Positions 1-7,467 of a DNA stretch of 38,919 nt are shown here, piece by piece. The notes under the pieces were generated by a model. That model saw only the letters and a list, made by a program, of their open reading frames with translations. It searched no databases and had not been told where the DNA came from. Origin of the DNA: JACTMI01 sp964618415. GTDB taxonomy: Bacteria > Acidobacteriota > Thermoanaerobaculia > Multivoradales > JAGPDF01. Positions within the stretch are counted from its first letter, which is position 1. Every line of letters starts with the position of its first letter. The translations under genes were made by a program, and so were the position numbers. The stretch is from positions 1 to 38,919 of the forward strand of contig CAZUAT010000025.1 of assembly GCA_964618415.1 (NCBI GenBank), in the 5' to 3' direction.

Positions 1-55
1 AACCCGCGGCGATCCACACCGTGAGCCCGCGGCCAAGGCGGTTTCTCGTCGACAT
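1..55 (-). CDS. Partial CDS: N-terminus of an exported or membrane protein (runs off the left edge)
   Basis: Only 18 codons are inside the window. The ATG at 55 reads leftwards as MSTRNRLGRGLTVWIAAG. Arg residues at positions 4, 6 and 9 followed by a hydrophobic stretch look like the start of a signal peptide or membrane anchor. The start is supported by a strong Shine-Dalgarno run (AGGAGGAGG, plus-strand 61-69) five bases upstream. It lies 64 bases downstream of the Nudix gene on the same strand, so it may belong to the same transcript. No function can be assigned from this fragment. Confidence 0.6.
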   Translation of the reverse strand, partial: MSTRNRLGRGLTVWIAAG

Positions 56-60
56 CCCGT

Positions 61-69
61 CCTCCTCCT
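61..69 (-). promoter_or_regulatory. Shine-Dalgarno site deciding the start of the left-edge gene
   Basis: On the minus strand this reads AGGAGGAGG, five bases before the ATG at 55. It is the main reason for calling a real gene in a fragment of only 18 codons. Confidence 0.6.
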
Positions 70-119
70 GCGGTGGCAAGCGTGAGGCGGCGACCCTATC
101 CCGACAGGGGCCGGCGCTC

Positions 120-575
120 CTAGCGGGCCACCCCGTGGGCCGCCAGCGCCGCGGCGAGCCGCGGCAGCAGGGGCAGGTCCGCAGCGGGCCAGCGCAGGGC
201 AGACAGTTCGGAGGCCGCAAACCAGCCCGTAGCGTCGTGCTCGTTCGAGCGCAGCGGACTACCGTCGTGGCGCGCCAGCCAGACGTCGAGCACGATGCGG
301 CGCCCGGTTCCGGCGGACTCGCCGCGGCCGAGGTAGGCCGTCAACTCGATCTCGACGCCCAGCTCCTCGCGCAGCTCGCGTCGCAGCGCCCGCTCCGGCG
401 TCTCGCCGCGCTCGACCTTGCCACCCGGAAACTCCCAGCACCCCGGCATCGACATCGACGGCCCGCGCCGCGCCAGGAAAACACGGCCGCGCTCGACGAT
501 CGCGGCTCCCACGACGTGCAGCGCTTCGCCGTCGACCGGACCCGCTCCGGGAACCGAGGGCTCCTCCTCAGGCAC
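120..575 (-). CDS. Nudix hydrolase, MutT-like (8-oxo-dGTP diphosphatase type)
   Basis: A 151-residue Nudix hydrolase. The family hydrolyses nucleoside diphosphates linked to another moiety, and MutT-type members clean oxidised dGTP from the nucleotide pool. The Nudix box is complete: G52, five residues, E58, seven residues, then REL-REELGV at 66-74. It is preceded by WEFPGGK, the arrangement usual in MutT and (deoxy)nucleoside-triphosphate pyrophosphohydrolases. The start is GTG at 575, overlapping by eight bases the end of the metallo-hydrolase gene upstream, so the two are probably co-transcribed and translationally coupled. The domain only begins near residue 19, so the true start could be slightly further in. 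The exact substrate cannot be told from sequence; the family call is firm. Confidence 0.9.
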   Translation of the reverse strand: MPEEEPSVPGAGPVDGEALHVVGAAIVERGRVFLARRGPSMSMPGCWEFPGGKVERGETPERALRRELREELGVEIELTAYLGRGESAGTGRRIVLDVWLARHDGSPLRSNEHDATGWFAASELSALRWPAADLPLLPRLAAALAAHGVAR

Positions 576-1320
576 CGGTGCTCGCCGACCCGGCTGGCCT
601 CCAGGGCACGCCCGGTTCGAGCTCGACCACCTGCGTCGTCGCAGCGAGCGCCGCCAGCTCCGCGCGCAGTGCCTCCGGAGTTCCGGTGAGCAGCGGGAAC
701 GTTCCCCAGTGGATCGGCACGACCTGGGGCACGCCGAGGTAGCGACAGGCGCGCGCCGCCTGCGGCGGGTCCATCGTGAAGTGATCGCCGATCGGCAGAA
801 ACGCCAGCTGCGGCCGGTAGAGCTCGCCGATCAGCGCCATGTCGGAGTACAGCGCGGTGTCGCCGGCGTGGTAGAAGGTGAATCCGTCCGGCAGCCGCAC
901 GACGTAGCCCGCCGCCAGCCCGCCGTAGACCGAGCGCCCCTCGTGCAGGAACCCACTCGAGTGGTCCGCCCGCACCTGAGTGACCGCGCATCCGACCGCC
1001 GTCTGCGTCCCGCCCAGGTTCATGCCCGACAGGCGCTCGACCCCCTGCGTGGCGAACCATTCGCACAGGTCGTAGCTGGCGATCACCAGCGCCCCGTGCC
1101 GCTTGGCCAGCGGCACCACGTCGGCCATGTGATCCCCGTGCGCGTGACTGACCAGAATCAGATCGAGGCGATCGAACTCGGCGCCGCCTGGCGGACAGAC
1201 CGGGTTCCCGCTCAGGAACGGATCGATCAGCACTACTTCGCCGGACGGCAGATCGCAGCGCACGGCCGCGTGGCCGAGCCAGGTGAACGTGGGGCCGTGG
1301 TTCGTCTCTCGACTGGTCAT
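568..1320 (-). CDS. Metal-dependent hydrolase, metallo-beta-lactamase fold (UPF0173/UlaG-like)
   Basis: 250 residues, full length for the UPF0173 group of metallo-beta-lactamase-fold hydrolases. The metal-binding motif HxHxDH is seen as SHAHGDH (H59, H61, D63, H64). Further likely ligands are H120, D154 in HAGDT and H204 in PIHWGTFP. This group resembles L-ascorbate-6-phosphate lactonase and N-acyl-phosphatidylethanolamine phospholipase D, but most bacterial members have no known substrate. It is cytoplasmic, with no signal peptide. The ATG at 1320 is preceded by AGAGGAGG with a four-to-five-base spacer. The downstream Nudix gene overlaps its 3' end by eight bases. The family is secure, the reaction is unknown. 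Confidence 0.88.
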   Translation of the reverse strand: MTSRETNHGPTFTWLGHAAVRCDLPSGEVVLIDPFLSGNPVCPPGGAEFDRLDLILVSHAHGDHMADVVPLAKRHGALVIASYDLCEWFATQGVERLSGMNLGGTQTAVGCAVTQVRADHSSGFLHEGRSVYGGLAAGYVVRLPDGFTFYHAGDTALYSDMALIGELYRPQLAFLPIGDHFTMDPPQAARACRYLGVPQVVPIHWGTFPLLTGTPEALRAELAALAATTQVVELEPGVPWRPAGSASTGA

Positions 1321-1341
1321 GGCGCCTCCTCTCGAGCCTCG

Positions 1342-1347
1342 ATCCTA
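1342..1347 (-). promoter_or_regulatory. Putative -10 hexamer TAGGAT for the metallo-hydrolase/Nudix operon
   Basis: TAGGAT on the minus strand, 21 bases before the ATG at 1320, with a Shine-Dalgarno sequence in between. It fits the TANNNT pattern that recurs throughout the window. No convincing -35 was found. Confidence 0.4.
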
Positions 1348-1394
1348 ACCGCCGGCCGCGATCAGAGACGCCCCGCACGATCCGATGCTCGACC

Positions 1395-1400
1395 TAGAAT
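1395..1400 (+). promoter_or_regulatory. Putative -10 hexamer TAGAAT for the DUF2269 gene
   Basis: TAGAAT ends 18 bases before the ATG at 1419. A G-rich ribosome-binding sequence (GGGGGGA) lies between them, so this would give a short leader rather than a leaderless transcript. The -35 is not recognisable. Confidence 0.4.
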
Positions 1401-1418
1401 GCGCCGCGGGGGGACGAC

Positions 1419-1904
1419 ATGATCAATCTGACGCAGCTGATCCTGCTGGTGCACATCCTCGCTGCCATCTGGCTGGCCGCCGGTGCCTTCGCCGGAGCGG
1501 TCGCGCGGGCGTCGGCTCGGCGCGCCACCGACCTGCCGAGTCGCGTGGCCGCTCTGCGCATCGGCTGGCGACTCGCTTCGATCTTCTCGGTACCGGGCGC
1601 GGTGGTGGCCGGCCTGACCGGCCTGTCGGTCGTCACTCCGCTCGGCTACGGCTTCTCGGGCACGCGCGTCGGCTGGATCCACGCCTCGATCACGCTGTGG
1701 GCGATCCTGCTCGGCATCCAGCTCTTCTACCTGACGCCGCGCCTCAAGCGTACGCTGGCAGCTGCGGAGGCCTCGCTCCAGGCGGGAGCGCCGAACGAGC
1801 AGCTCGGGCGCCTGACCGCCTCGAAGACTCCCGGCATTGTCGCCGACATCGTGGCGCTCGGCATCGTCGTCCTGGTGGCGCTGATGGTGCTGCGCCCGTT
1901 CTGA
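1419..1904 (+). CDS. DUF2269-type integral membrane protein
   Basis: 161 residues with about four hydrophobic membrane segments (roughly residues 5-28, 46-70, 82-103 and 137-159) and an inner-membrane location. The pattern MINLTQLILLVHILAA at the start and the GWIHASITLW segment in the third helix resemble the DUF2269 family of predicted membrane proteins. No molecular function is established for that family; some members sit near redox or copper genes, but nothing here suggests that. It stands alone, between a divergent hydrolase operon and a convergent lipoprotein gene whose stop lies eight bases away. The family call is fairly confident; no role is proposed. Confidence 0.75.
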   Translation: MINLTQLILLVHILAAIWLAAGAFAGAVARASARRATDLPSRVAALRIGWRLASIFSVPGAVVAGLTGLSVVTPLGYGFSGTRVGWIHASITLWAILLGIQLFYLTPRLKRTLAAAEASLQAGAPNEQLGRLTASKTPGIVADIVALGIVVLVALMVLRPF

Positions 1905-1912
1905 GGCGACAG

Positions 1913-2860
1913 CTACGGCGCGAAGCTCTCGGCGCGCCAGCCGGCAAGCCCCGGCGCCCGGTCCATCAACTCCGCGGCGGTTGCCGCTCGTCCCCGCCGC
2001 GCCACGTCGCGCAGCCAGCGTCGGACACCGGCGCTCCCCTTCTCGACCCACAGCAGATCAGCGCCGCGCAGGAACTGCGCCTGGTACCAGAGCTCCTCCT
2101 CGAGCGGCAGGCCGGCGCGGTAGTCCTCGAGGCGCCGGCTGCGCAGTCCCCCGTGGGTGAGCGCGATGCGATCGAACAGGTCGGCGATCGCCGGCATCTG
2201 GCCCGCATCGGTCGCCTCCCAGGTGAGGCGCGCCGCCAGCTGCCCGAGCACGCCCTCGACCCACGGCTCGCCGCCCCGCGCCCCGATCCGACGCAGCCAG
2301 GCGGTGGCCAGCTCGGCCTGCAGCACGGCGTCGGCCACGAGAAGGCTCGCCGCCTCGTCGGCGGTGCCGCGGAACGGATCGCCCGACATCCGCGGCAGGT
2401 AGCCGCCGGTGAGGTCGCGCATCCGCGCCACGGTCGCCGGGTCCCCTTCGGAGGCGACGGCGAACTCCAGATCTCCGGCGGGGGCCGGCAGGCCCCACTG
2501 CCGCTCATACCCCGCTGCCTGCCAGTGTTCGGCATCGAGCACCCGCAGGCGCGGAGTCTGCTCGGCGTCCGCCAGCGGGCGCAGCGCTTCGGCGATCCGG
2601 TCCAGCCGCTGCTGCAGGTGCGCCGCCCGGTCGAGCGAGCCGGGGACGTACCGAACTTCACACAAGCGCCCGGGCAACAGGAGCAGATCCGGGTTGCGCC
2701 GCATCGGATCGGCCTCGAGTTCGACCGGCGCCGGAGGCGGCGTGCCGGGCGCCGGCAGCGCCTGGCGTCCCGCGTTCGCGCAGCCGCTCAGCAGCCCGGC
2801 CGCGACCAGGCCCGCAACCAGCCCGACGACGATCTGTCCGGCGCGTTCTGTCTGGCTCAT
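1913..2860 (-). CDS. Lipoprotein of unknown function
   Basis: 315 residues. The N-terminus carries a membrane-spanning signal and a lipobox L24-S25-G26-C27, so it should be lipidated at C27 and anchored in a membrane facing the periplasm. A Pro-rich linker (about 34-46) follows, then a mainly helical, Arg/Ala/Leu-rich domain. There is no HExxH or other catalytic motif I recognise. The alternation of Trp, Arg and Leu-rich helices is compatible with a helical-repeat or peptidase-like fold, but I do not assign one. The ATG at 2860 follows TAGACT after only six bases with no Shine-Dalgarno, so the mRNA is probably leaderless. It is divergent from the membrane glycosyltransferase-like gene, with only 43 bases between the starts. 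Confidence 0.82.
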   Translation of the reverse strand: MSQTERAGQIVVGLVAGLVAAGLLSGCANAGRQALPAPGTPPPAPVELEADPMRRNPDLLLLPGRLCEVRYVPGSLDRAAHLQQRLDRIAEALRPLADAEQTPRLRVLDAEHWQAAGYERQWGLPAPAGDLEFAVASEGDPATVARMRDLTGGYLPRMSGDPFRGTADEAASLLVADAVLQAELATAWLRRIGARGGEPWVEGVLGQLAARLTWEATDAGQMPAIADLFDRIALTHGGLRSRRLEDYRAGLPLEEELWYQAQFLRGADLLWVEKGSAGVRRWLRDVARRGRAATAAELMDRAPGLAGWRAESFAP

Positions 2861-2866
2861 GCCGCG

Positions 2867-2872
2867 AGTCTA
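2867..2872 (-). promoter_or_regulatory. Putative leaderless -10 hexamer TAGACT for the lipoprotein gene
   Basis: TAGACT on the minus strand sits six bases before the ATG at 2860, with no Shine-Dalgarno. Standard -10 to start-site spacing would place transcription initiation at or next to the start codon. Confidence 0.5.
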
Positions 2873-2886
2873 GCCCGCGGAGGCGG

Positions 2887-2892
2887 TATCGT
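2887..2892 (+). promoter_or_regulatory. Putative -10 hexamer TATCGT for the membrane glycosyltransferase-like gene
   Basis: TATCGT ends 11 bases before the ATG at 2904, and no Shine-Dalgarno lies between. The expected leader is about five bases. It shares a 43-base divergent region with the lipoprotein promoter. Confidence 0.4.
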
Positions 2893-2903
2893 TCGCCGAC
2901 CCG

Positions 2904-4679
2904 ATGTCTGCCCGTGCCCGCGCCGCCCGTCGCCCCCCCGTACCGCCGCGCGCCGAGATCGCCACCTGGAAGGTCGCTGCGGCCATCGGCCTGCTCGCTT
3001 TCGCCCTGCGACTGCTCTTCGTGCTGGCTACCGACGACCGCAGCTGGCCGTACTCGCTCCACTACAAGGGCGACGCCTGGGTCTGGATCACTTGGGCCCA
3101 GTCGCTGCTCGCCGAGCGTCCGTTCGAGCTCGGCCTGCCGATGCGCCCGCCCGGCGTCGGCTATCTGGTCGCCGCCCTCTGGGACGGCTCGGTTCCCGGC
3201 CTGGCGACGCTGCGGATCTTCTTCTGTGCCCTCGGCGCAGCCGTCCCCGCCCTGCTGACGGCGGCCGCGCGGCCCGCCTTCGGCCTGCGCGTCGCGACGA
3301 CCGCCGGCCTGCTCGCCGCCGGCGCCAACGGCCTGCTCCAGCTGTCCGCCTCGGTGGCTGGCGAAACGCCCTACCTCGTGCTGGTGCTGCTCGCCTGGCT
3401 CGCCTTCGACTCCGTGCGGCGCGGCGCCGGCCCGACCACCTGGGCCGCCTTCGGAGCCATCAGCGCCGTGGCCTGCCTGATCCGCGTCGAGCACCTGCTC
3501 CTGTTCGGTCTGCTGACGGTGCTCGCCCTCCTCGACACACGCGGCCGGCCGGCTCGCGCCCGCCGGATTGGAGTTCTCGCCCTGGCGGGTGGGTTCGCGC
3601 TGGCGCTGGTGCCATGGCATGTCCACGCGTGGCGGGCGGTGCGCAGCTTCAATGCCACCGAGCCGGTCGTCCAGCGCGCCGCAGCGCCGCTCGCCTGGAG
3701 CGACGAGGCCGAGCGGGTGGCCGCCGCCTGGCCGGGATTCGCACGTCCGCTGGTGCGCGACTTCGTGGACGCGACACTGGCCTGGCGAGGCAGCACGCGC
3801 GTGGAAGCTGCGGATCTCGACCTGCTCGACGCCGCCTTCGGCGCCCGACCCGAGGCGCTGCCAGGCCGCCCGTTCGTCGCTCTGTACGGCCCGCTCAACT
3901 TCGCCCTCGCCCACCACCCCGAGGCGGGCGTGGATTTCAGCCGGCAGGCGCTCTCGGACCCACCGCCGCTCGCGTCAGACGCCGCCGGCGCTGACGCGTG
4001 GCCGCCGGCGCGCGTCGCGACGATGCCACCGCCCGACCTCTCGTTCGCCTATCCGCCGCACAACCGGTTGTTCGTCGACGGCTACCGGATCGGCCTCGGC
4101 TGGATCGCCGACCATCCCGGGGCCGAGCTGCGCCGCGCCGCCGGCAAGCTCGGCCGCTTCACGCGCGGCACGACGCTCGGCCTGACCGGCTGGAACCTGC
4201 CGCTCGGCGCCTCGGGGATCCGCCATCCGGTCGATCTCACCCTGGCGGAGCTCGGACCGCTGGCGATCGCCTGGACGACGCTGCTGCTGGCCGGCGCCCT
4301 CGCCGGCGCCGTCGCGGCGCGCGACAAGCGTCGCGACCTGCTCGCCTGGCTGCTCTGGCCGGCGACGCAGCTGATCGTCACCGTCGCCTTTTTCGGCTAC
4401 GGGCGCCTGGGCGCGATGGCGATCCCGGTGCTCTGCCTGCTGCTCGCCCTCGCCATCGATCGCGTCCTGCTCGACCGCCTGGCGCGCAACCGTCCGACGC
4501 TGCGCATGTCACGGCTCGCCCTGGCCGCCGCGGCGCTGCTGCTCACCCTCGAAGGCGCGCGCTGGGCGAGCGACCCGGTGCTCACCATCGACAACCGCCC
4601 GATCCTCGCCGGCGACCCGTTCCCCGCCGACGACCACACCGCGCACCGCATCGACGCCCGCTATCGCACCGGCTCCTGA
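2904..4679 (+). CDS. Polytopic membrane protein, GT-C / PMT-like glycosyltransferase candidate
   Basis: 591 residues with about ten hydrophobic segments, starting near residue 25 (KVAAAIGLLAFALRLLF) and ending near 550. The order of features fits the GT39/PMT-like (GT-C) superfamily, which uses lipid-linked sugar donors on the outer face of the inner membrane: first helix, acidic loop with KGDAWVWITWAQSL, then RPPGVGYLVA, a cluster of helices, a long soluble loop (about 235-400), and further helices. The conserved acidic residue in the first loop (KGDAW) is where GT-C enzymes place their catalytic Asp. Acceptor and donor are unknown, and the long middle loop is unusual. The last 19 bases overlap the convergent end of the ELWxxDGT gene. 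Confidence 0.72.
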   Translation: MSARARAARRPPVPPRAEIATWKVAAAIGLLAFALRLLFVLATDDRSWPYSLHYKGDAWVWITWAQSLLAERPFELGLPMRPPGVGYLVAALWDGSVPGLATLRIFFCALGAAVPALLTAAARPAFGLRVATTAGLLAAGANGLLQLSASVAGETPYLVLVLLAWLAFDSVRRGAGPTTWAAFGAISAVACLIRVEHLLLFGLLTVLALLDTRGRPARARRIGVLALAGGFALALVPWHVHAWRAVRSFNATEPVVQRAAAPLAWSDEAERVAAAWPGFARPLVRDFVDATLAWRGSTRVEAADLDLLDAAFGARPEALPGRPFVALYGPLNFALAHHPEAGVDFSRQALSDPPPLASDAAGADAWPPARVATMPPPDLSFAYPPHNRLFVDGYRIGLGWIADHPGAELRRAAGKLGRFTRGTTLGLTGWNLPLGASGIRHPVDLTLAELGPLAIAWTTLLLAGALAGAVAARDKRRDLLAWLLWPATQLIVTVAFFGYGRLGAMAIPVLCLLLALAIDRVLLDRLARNRPTLRMSRLALAAAALLLTLEGARWASDPVLTIDNRPILAGDPFPADDHTAHRIDARYRTGS

Positions 4680-7441
4680 TCCCACCGCGACGTGTCGCCG
4701 CTCTCGAAGCCGTCGTAGAACAGGAACGGGCGCATCGCCCACAGCTCGGACCCCGTGCCGTCGTCGCCGGCGAAGTACACGAGCGGGTCGGCACCGGCGA
4801 GCTCTGCGAGGCTGAAGAAGGGATGGCCGTCGGTGCCCTGGATCGATGCGTAGGGCCCGGGGGCAATCTCGCCCACCGCGAATGTCCCCGCCCTCGTGCC
4901 GTCGGTGATCCAGATTTCGCGGCCCGTCTCCAGCCGGCGCGCCGAGAAGTAGACAACGTCGCCGATCCTCGTCAGGTGACTGGGATTCGACGAACCCGGG
5001 CCGGGCTCGATGTCGAGAAGGCGCACCGTCCCCTGGGTAGTTCCGTCACTCGCCCACAGCTCGCAGCCCGCAACCGGCTCACAGGCCTGGAAGAGGACTC
5101 GATCCGCGACAGCGACGCCGACCGTCGCCCGTGAGTTCGACGGCCCACTCCAGATGTCGCGCAGCAGGCGGGTGCCGGTCGGCGAGCCGTCGCTCACCCA
5201 GATCTCCCGCCCCACTCCGGGATCCTTGATCTCGCCCGCAGCAAACACCAGCCTCTCGCCGACGACGCCCAGCGCGCGCGCCTGGTAGAGCTCGAGCCCC
5301 GACCGCACGAGCGCCGGTGGCGCCCCGAACCCGGGCGAGAACCAGAGATCGTCGCCCGAGGAGCCCTCCTGCAGATTCCGGCGCCAGTAGAAGAAACGCT
5401 CCGTGGCGACGTCGAGAGGCCACAGCAGCGACACCCGCATCTGCTGCGGCTGGCTGACGACGGCGAACGGCCCCGTCGTCGCGAGCGTCCCGCCCGAGCG
5501 CCAGACGCTCTCGACTCCCGCAGCGTCGACGGCGGTGAACCAGACCTCCTCGCCGGCCCGCACGATGGCCTCCGGCCACCCCGACTCCGCACCCGGCACG
5601 AGATCGAGAAACAGGCCCGTGCCGGCAGGCGTGCCGTCCGTCGCCCACAGTTCCGATCCATGCAGTTCGTCCCACTCGGCGAACAGCGCGACCGGCCCGA
5701 CGGCGGGTGGCGCGTGCCCGAGCGGACAGAAATGGTGGGAACCGCACGGGTAGGTGACGGACTCGAGCGGCTGCATCTCCTCGCCGAGGCTGGACCAGAT
5801 CACAGTGTCCTCGCCGACCTCGGAGCCTCCGATCACCCGGCCGCTCTCGAGCCCGGAGAAGTCGCTGCGACTGGTATAGGCGGGAAGGGTGCCGTCGAGC
5901 CAGTGGGTGCCGGCCGCTGTGCCGTCGGAGCGTGCAGGCCGGCGCCCGTCGACGTCATCCGGCGGCCAGGCGTCGAGGTACAGCAGGTCGCCGGCGAGCG
6001 TGAAATTCGACGGTGCAGCCGGCGAGCTCGAACCGCCGAACGTCGCAATCTCCAAAGTCCCGGGGGCGCTGCCGTCGGTCCGCCAGAGATCGCCGTTCAC
6101 GTCGACCAGCGCGACGCCGTCCCGTTCGCCGAGAAACGCCAGCCTGGACCTCTCGGAGCCCGGCGTGAGGTCCGCCACCAACCCGGTTCCGGCGGCAGTG
6201 CCGTCGGTGATCCAGAGCTCGATGCCGTGCGTGCCGTCGTCCAGAGTCATGAGCAGCCGCCCGTCGAGCGCCGCCGTCGTCACCCACTGCTCGGGATCGA
6301 CGGATCCGACGGGACCGGGGCGCACATCCGCCACCAGATGCGGGCCGGCCGCCGTGCCGTCCGTGACCCAGGGCTCCGTGCCGTGCACGCCATCGTCGAA
6401 GAAGAACAGCCAGGAGTCCTGCCCGAGAGGCGCGAAACTGATCCACTGATACTCGGCGTTCGGCAGCACCCCTGCCGCCATGGTACCCGCCGCCGTACCG
6501 TTGCTCACCCACAGCTCGAGCGACCCGCTCTGCACGCTGTTCGCGAACAGGACACGGTCGCCTTGTACGGCCGGAGCTGGAACCTCCCAGTACGGATAGT
6601 CCTCCGAGACCCAGATGCGCACGGTACCCGAGGAGGTACCGTCGGTGCGCCAGAACTCCAGCGGCCCGCCCGGTTCATACACCGTGAACGCACCGCCCCA
6701 GGGCGCCGCGACGAGCTCGAGCGGCAGCACGGAGCCGCTGTCGTGTGAAAAATTGGTGAGCGGAAACGTACCGGCCACCGTGCCGTCCGTGCGCCAGAGC
6801 TCCGGACCGGAGACGCCGTCGTCGGCGGTGAACAGGAAGAGCGAGCCCCACACCACCCCGCCTCCGATCGTGCTCCCGTCGGGGCCGGGTCGCAGGTCCA
6901 GCACGAGAGCGGTGCCCTCCCGCGTGCCGTCGGTGCGCCACAGCTCTGCCCCTGTGTCGGGCTGGCTGCGCACGAAATAGCTCCACGGGCTGCCGACGGC
7001 GCGCCAGCTCGACCAGCCGAGCCCGCTTTCCCCGCCGGGGCTGTCGAGCAGCGCGAACGTTCCCGCGGCCGTCCCATCGGTGCGCCACAGGTTGGTCCCG
7101 TCCAACTGCGTCACGCCCGCGAAGAACGTCACGCCGTCGGCAGCTCCGTAGATTTCGCCTGTGCCCGCCTCGCTCTCGCCGAGGTCGGCGACCGCTGCGA
7201 CCGACCCGCCGGCCGGATCGACGGTGAAGACCCGGCAGCCACCACCAACCTGATCGCCGAACACCACCTCGGGACGAACTGCAACGTGGGCAGCATCCAG
7301 GTGACCGCACAGTCCACCCCAGCGCTCGGTCCAGCCCCCGACGTTCAGATCGGCCACGCGCTCGAACAGTCCCGCGTTCGCCGACGCCGCCAACGCCCCC
7401 GACAGAACGGCGCAGAACAAGCTGCGACTCTTCGCGGTCAT
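4661..7441 (-). CDS. Secreted ELWxxDGT-repeat protein with C-terminal DGFESGDTSRW tag (downstream copy)
   Basis: 926 residues. A signal peptide ends near residue 23 (SANA). The rest is a chain of about 13 clear and several decayed copies of the ELWxxDGTxxGT motif (TIGR04534-type), for example ELWRTDGTREGT and ELWITDGTAAGT, spaced roughly 45-60 residues. This spacing suggests beta-propeller blades in a secreted or surface protein. A conserved C566-G-S-H-H-F-C572 element interrupts the repeats, and a paired-Cys loop (ACEPVAGC) occurs near the C-terminus. The protein ends in YDGFESGDTSRWDQEPVR. The ATG at 7441 is preceded by AGGAGGGGAG; the open frame extends further upstream into the neighbouring paralogue, but that part is not protein-like. 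Its gene lies 26 bases after its paralogue, so they form an operon. Ligand and function are unknown. Confidence 0.88.
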   Translation of the reverse strand: MTAKSRSLFCAVLSGALAASANAGLFERVADLNVGGWTERWGGLCGHLDAAHVAVRPEVVFGDQVGGGCRVFTVDPAGGSVAAVADLGESEAGTGEIYGAADGVTFFAGVTQLDGTNLWRTDGTAAGTFALLDSPGGESGLGWSSWRAVGSPWSYFVRSQPDTGAELWRTDGTREGTALVLDLRPGPDGSTIGGGVVWGSLFLFTADDGVSGPELWRTDGTVAGTFPLTNFSHDSGSVLPLELVAAPWGGAFTVYEPGGPLEFWRTDGTSSGTVRIWVSEDYPYWEVPAPAVQGDRVLFANSVQSGSLELWVSNGTAAGTMAAGVLPNAEYQWISFAPLGQDSWLFFFDDGVHGTEPWVTDGTAAGPHLVADVRPGPVGSVDPEQWVTTAALDGRLLMTLDDGTHGIELWITDGTAAGTGLVADLTPGSERSRLAFLGERDGVALVDVNGDLWRTDGSAPGTLEIATFGGSSSPAAPSNFTLAGDLLYLDAWPPDDVDGRRPARSDGTAAGTHWLDGTLPAYTSRSDFSGLESGRVIGGSEVGEDTVIWSSLGEEMQPLESVTYPCGSHHFCPLGHAPPAVGPVALFAEWDELHGSELWATDGTPAGTGLFLDLVPGAESGWPEAIVRAGEEVWFTAVDAAGVESVWRSGGTLATTGPFAVVSQPQQMRVSLLWPLDVATERFFYWRRNLQEGSSGDDLWFSPGFGAPPALVRSGLELYQARALGVVGERLVFAAGEIKDPGVGREIWVSDGSPTGTRLLRDIWSGPSNSRATVGVAVADRVLFQACEPVAGCELWASDGTTQGTVRLLDIEPGPGSSNPSHLTRIGDVVYFSARRLETGREIWITDGTRAGTFAVGEIAPGPYASIQGTDGHPFFSLAELAGADPLVYFAGDDGTGSELWAMRPFLFYDGFESGDTSRWDQEPVR
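4680..4715. repeat. 36-base direct repeat, copy 1 (C-terminal tag coding sequence)
   Basis: A 36-base stretch identical to 7478-7513. On the minus strand it encodes the DGFESGDTSRWD tail of the downstream ELWxxDGT protein. All synonymous positions match between copies, unlike most of the two genes. Confidence 0.9.
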
Positions 7442-7467
7442 GACGTCTCCCCTCCTGCGGCGCAGTG

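Noticed and set aside
568..1378. Alternative minus-strand frame spanning the metallo-hydrolase and Nudix genes
   Set aside because: Arg-rich translation without motifs; the two overlapping genes in the other frames carry complete catalytic motifs.
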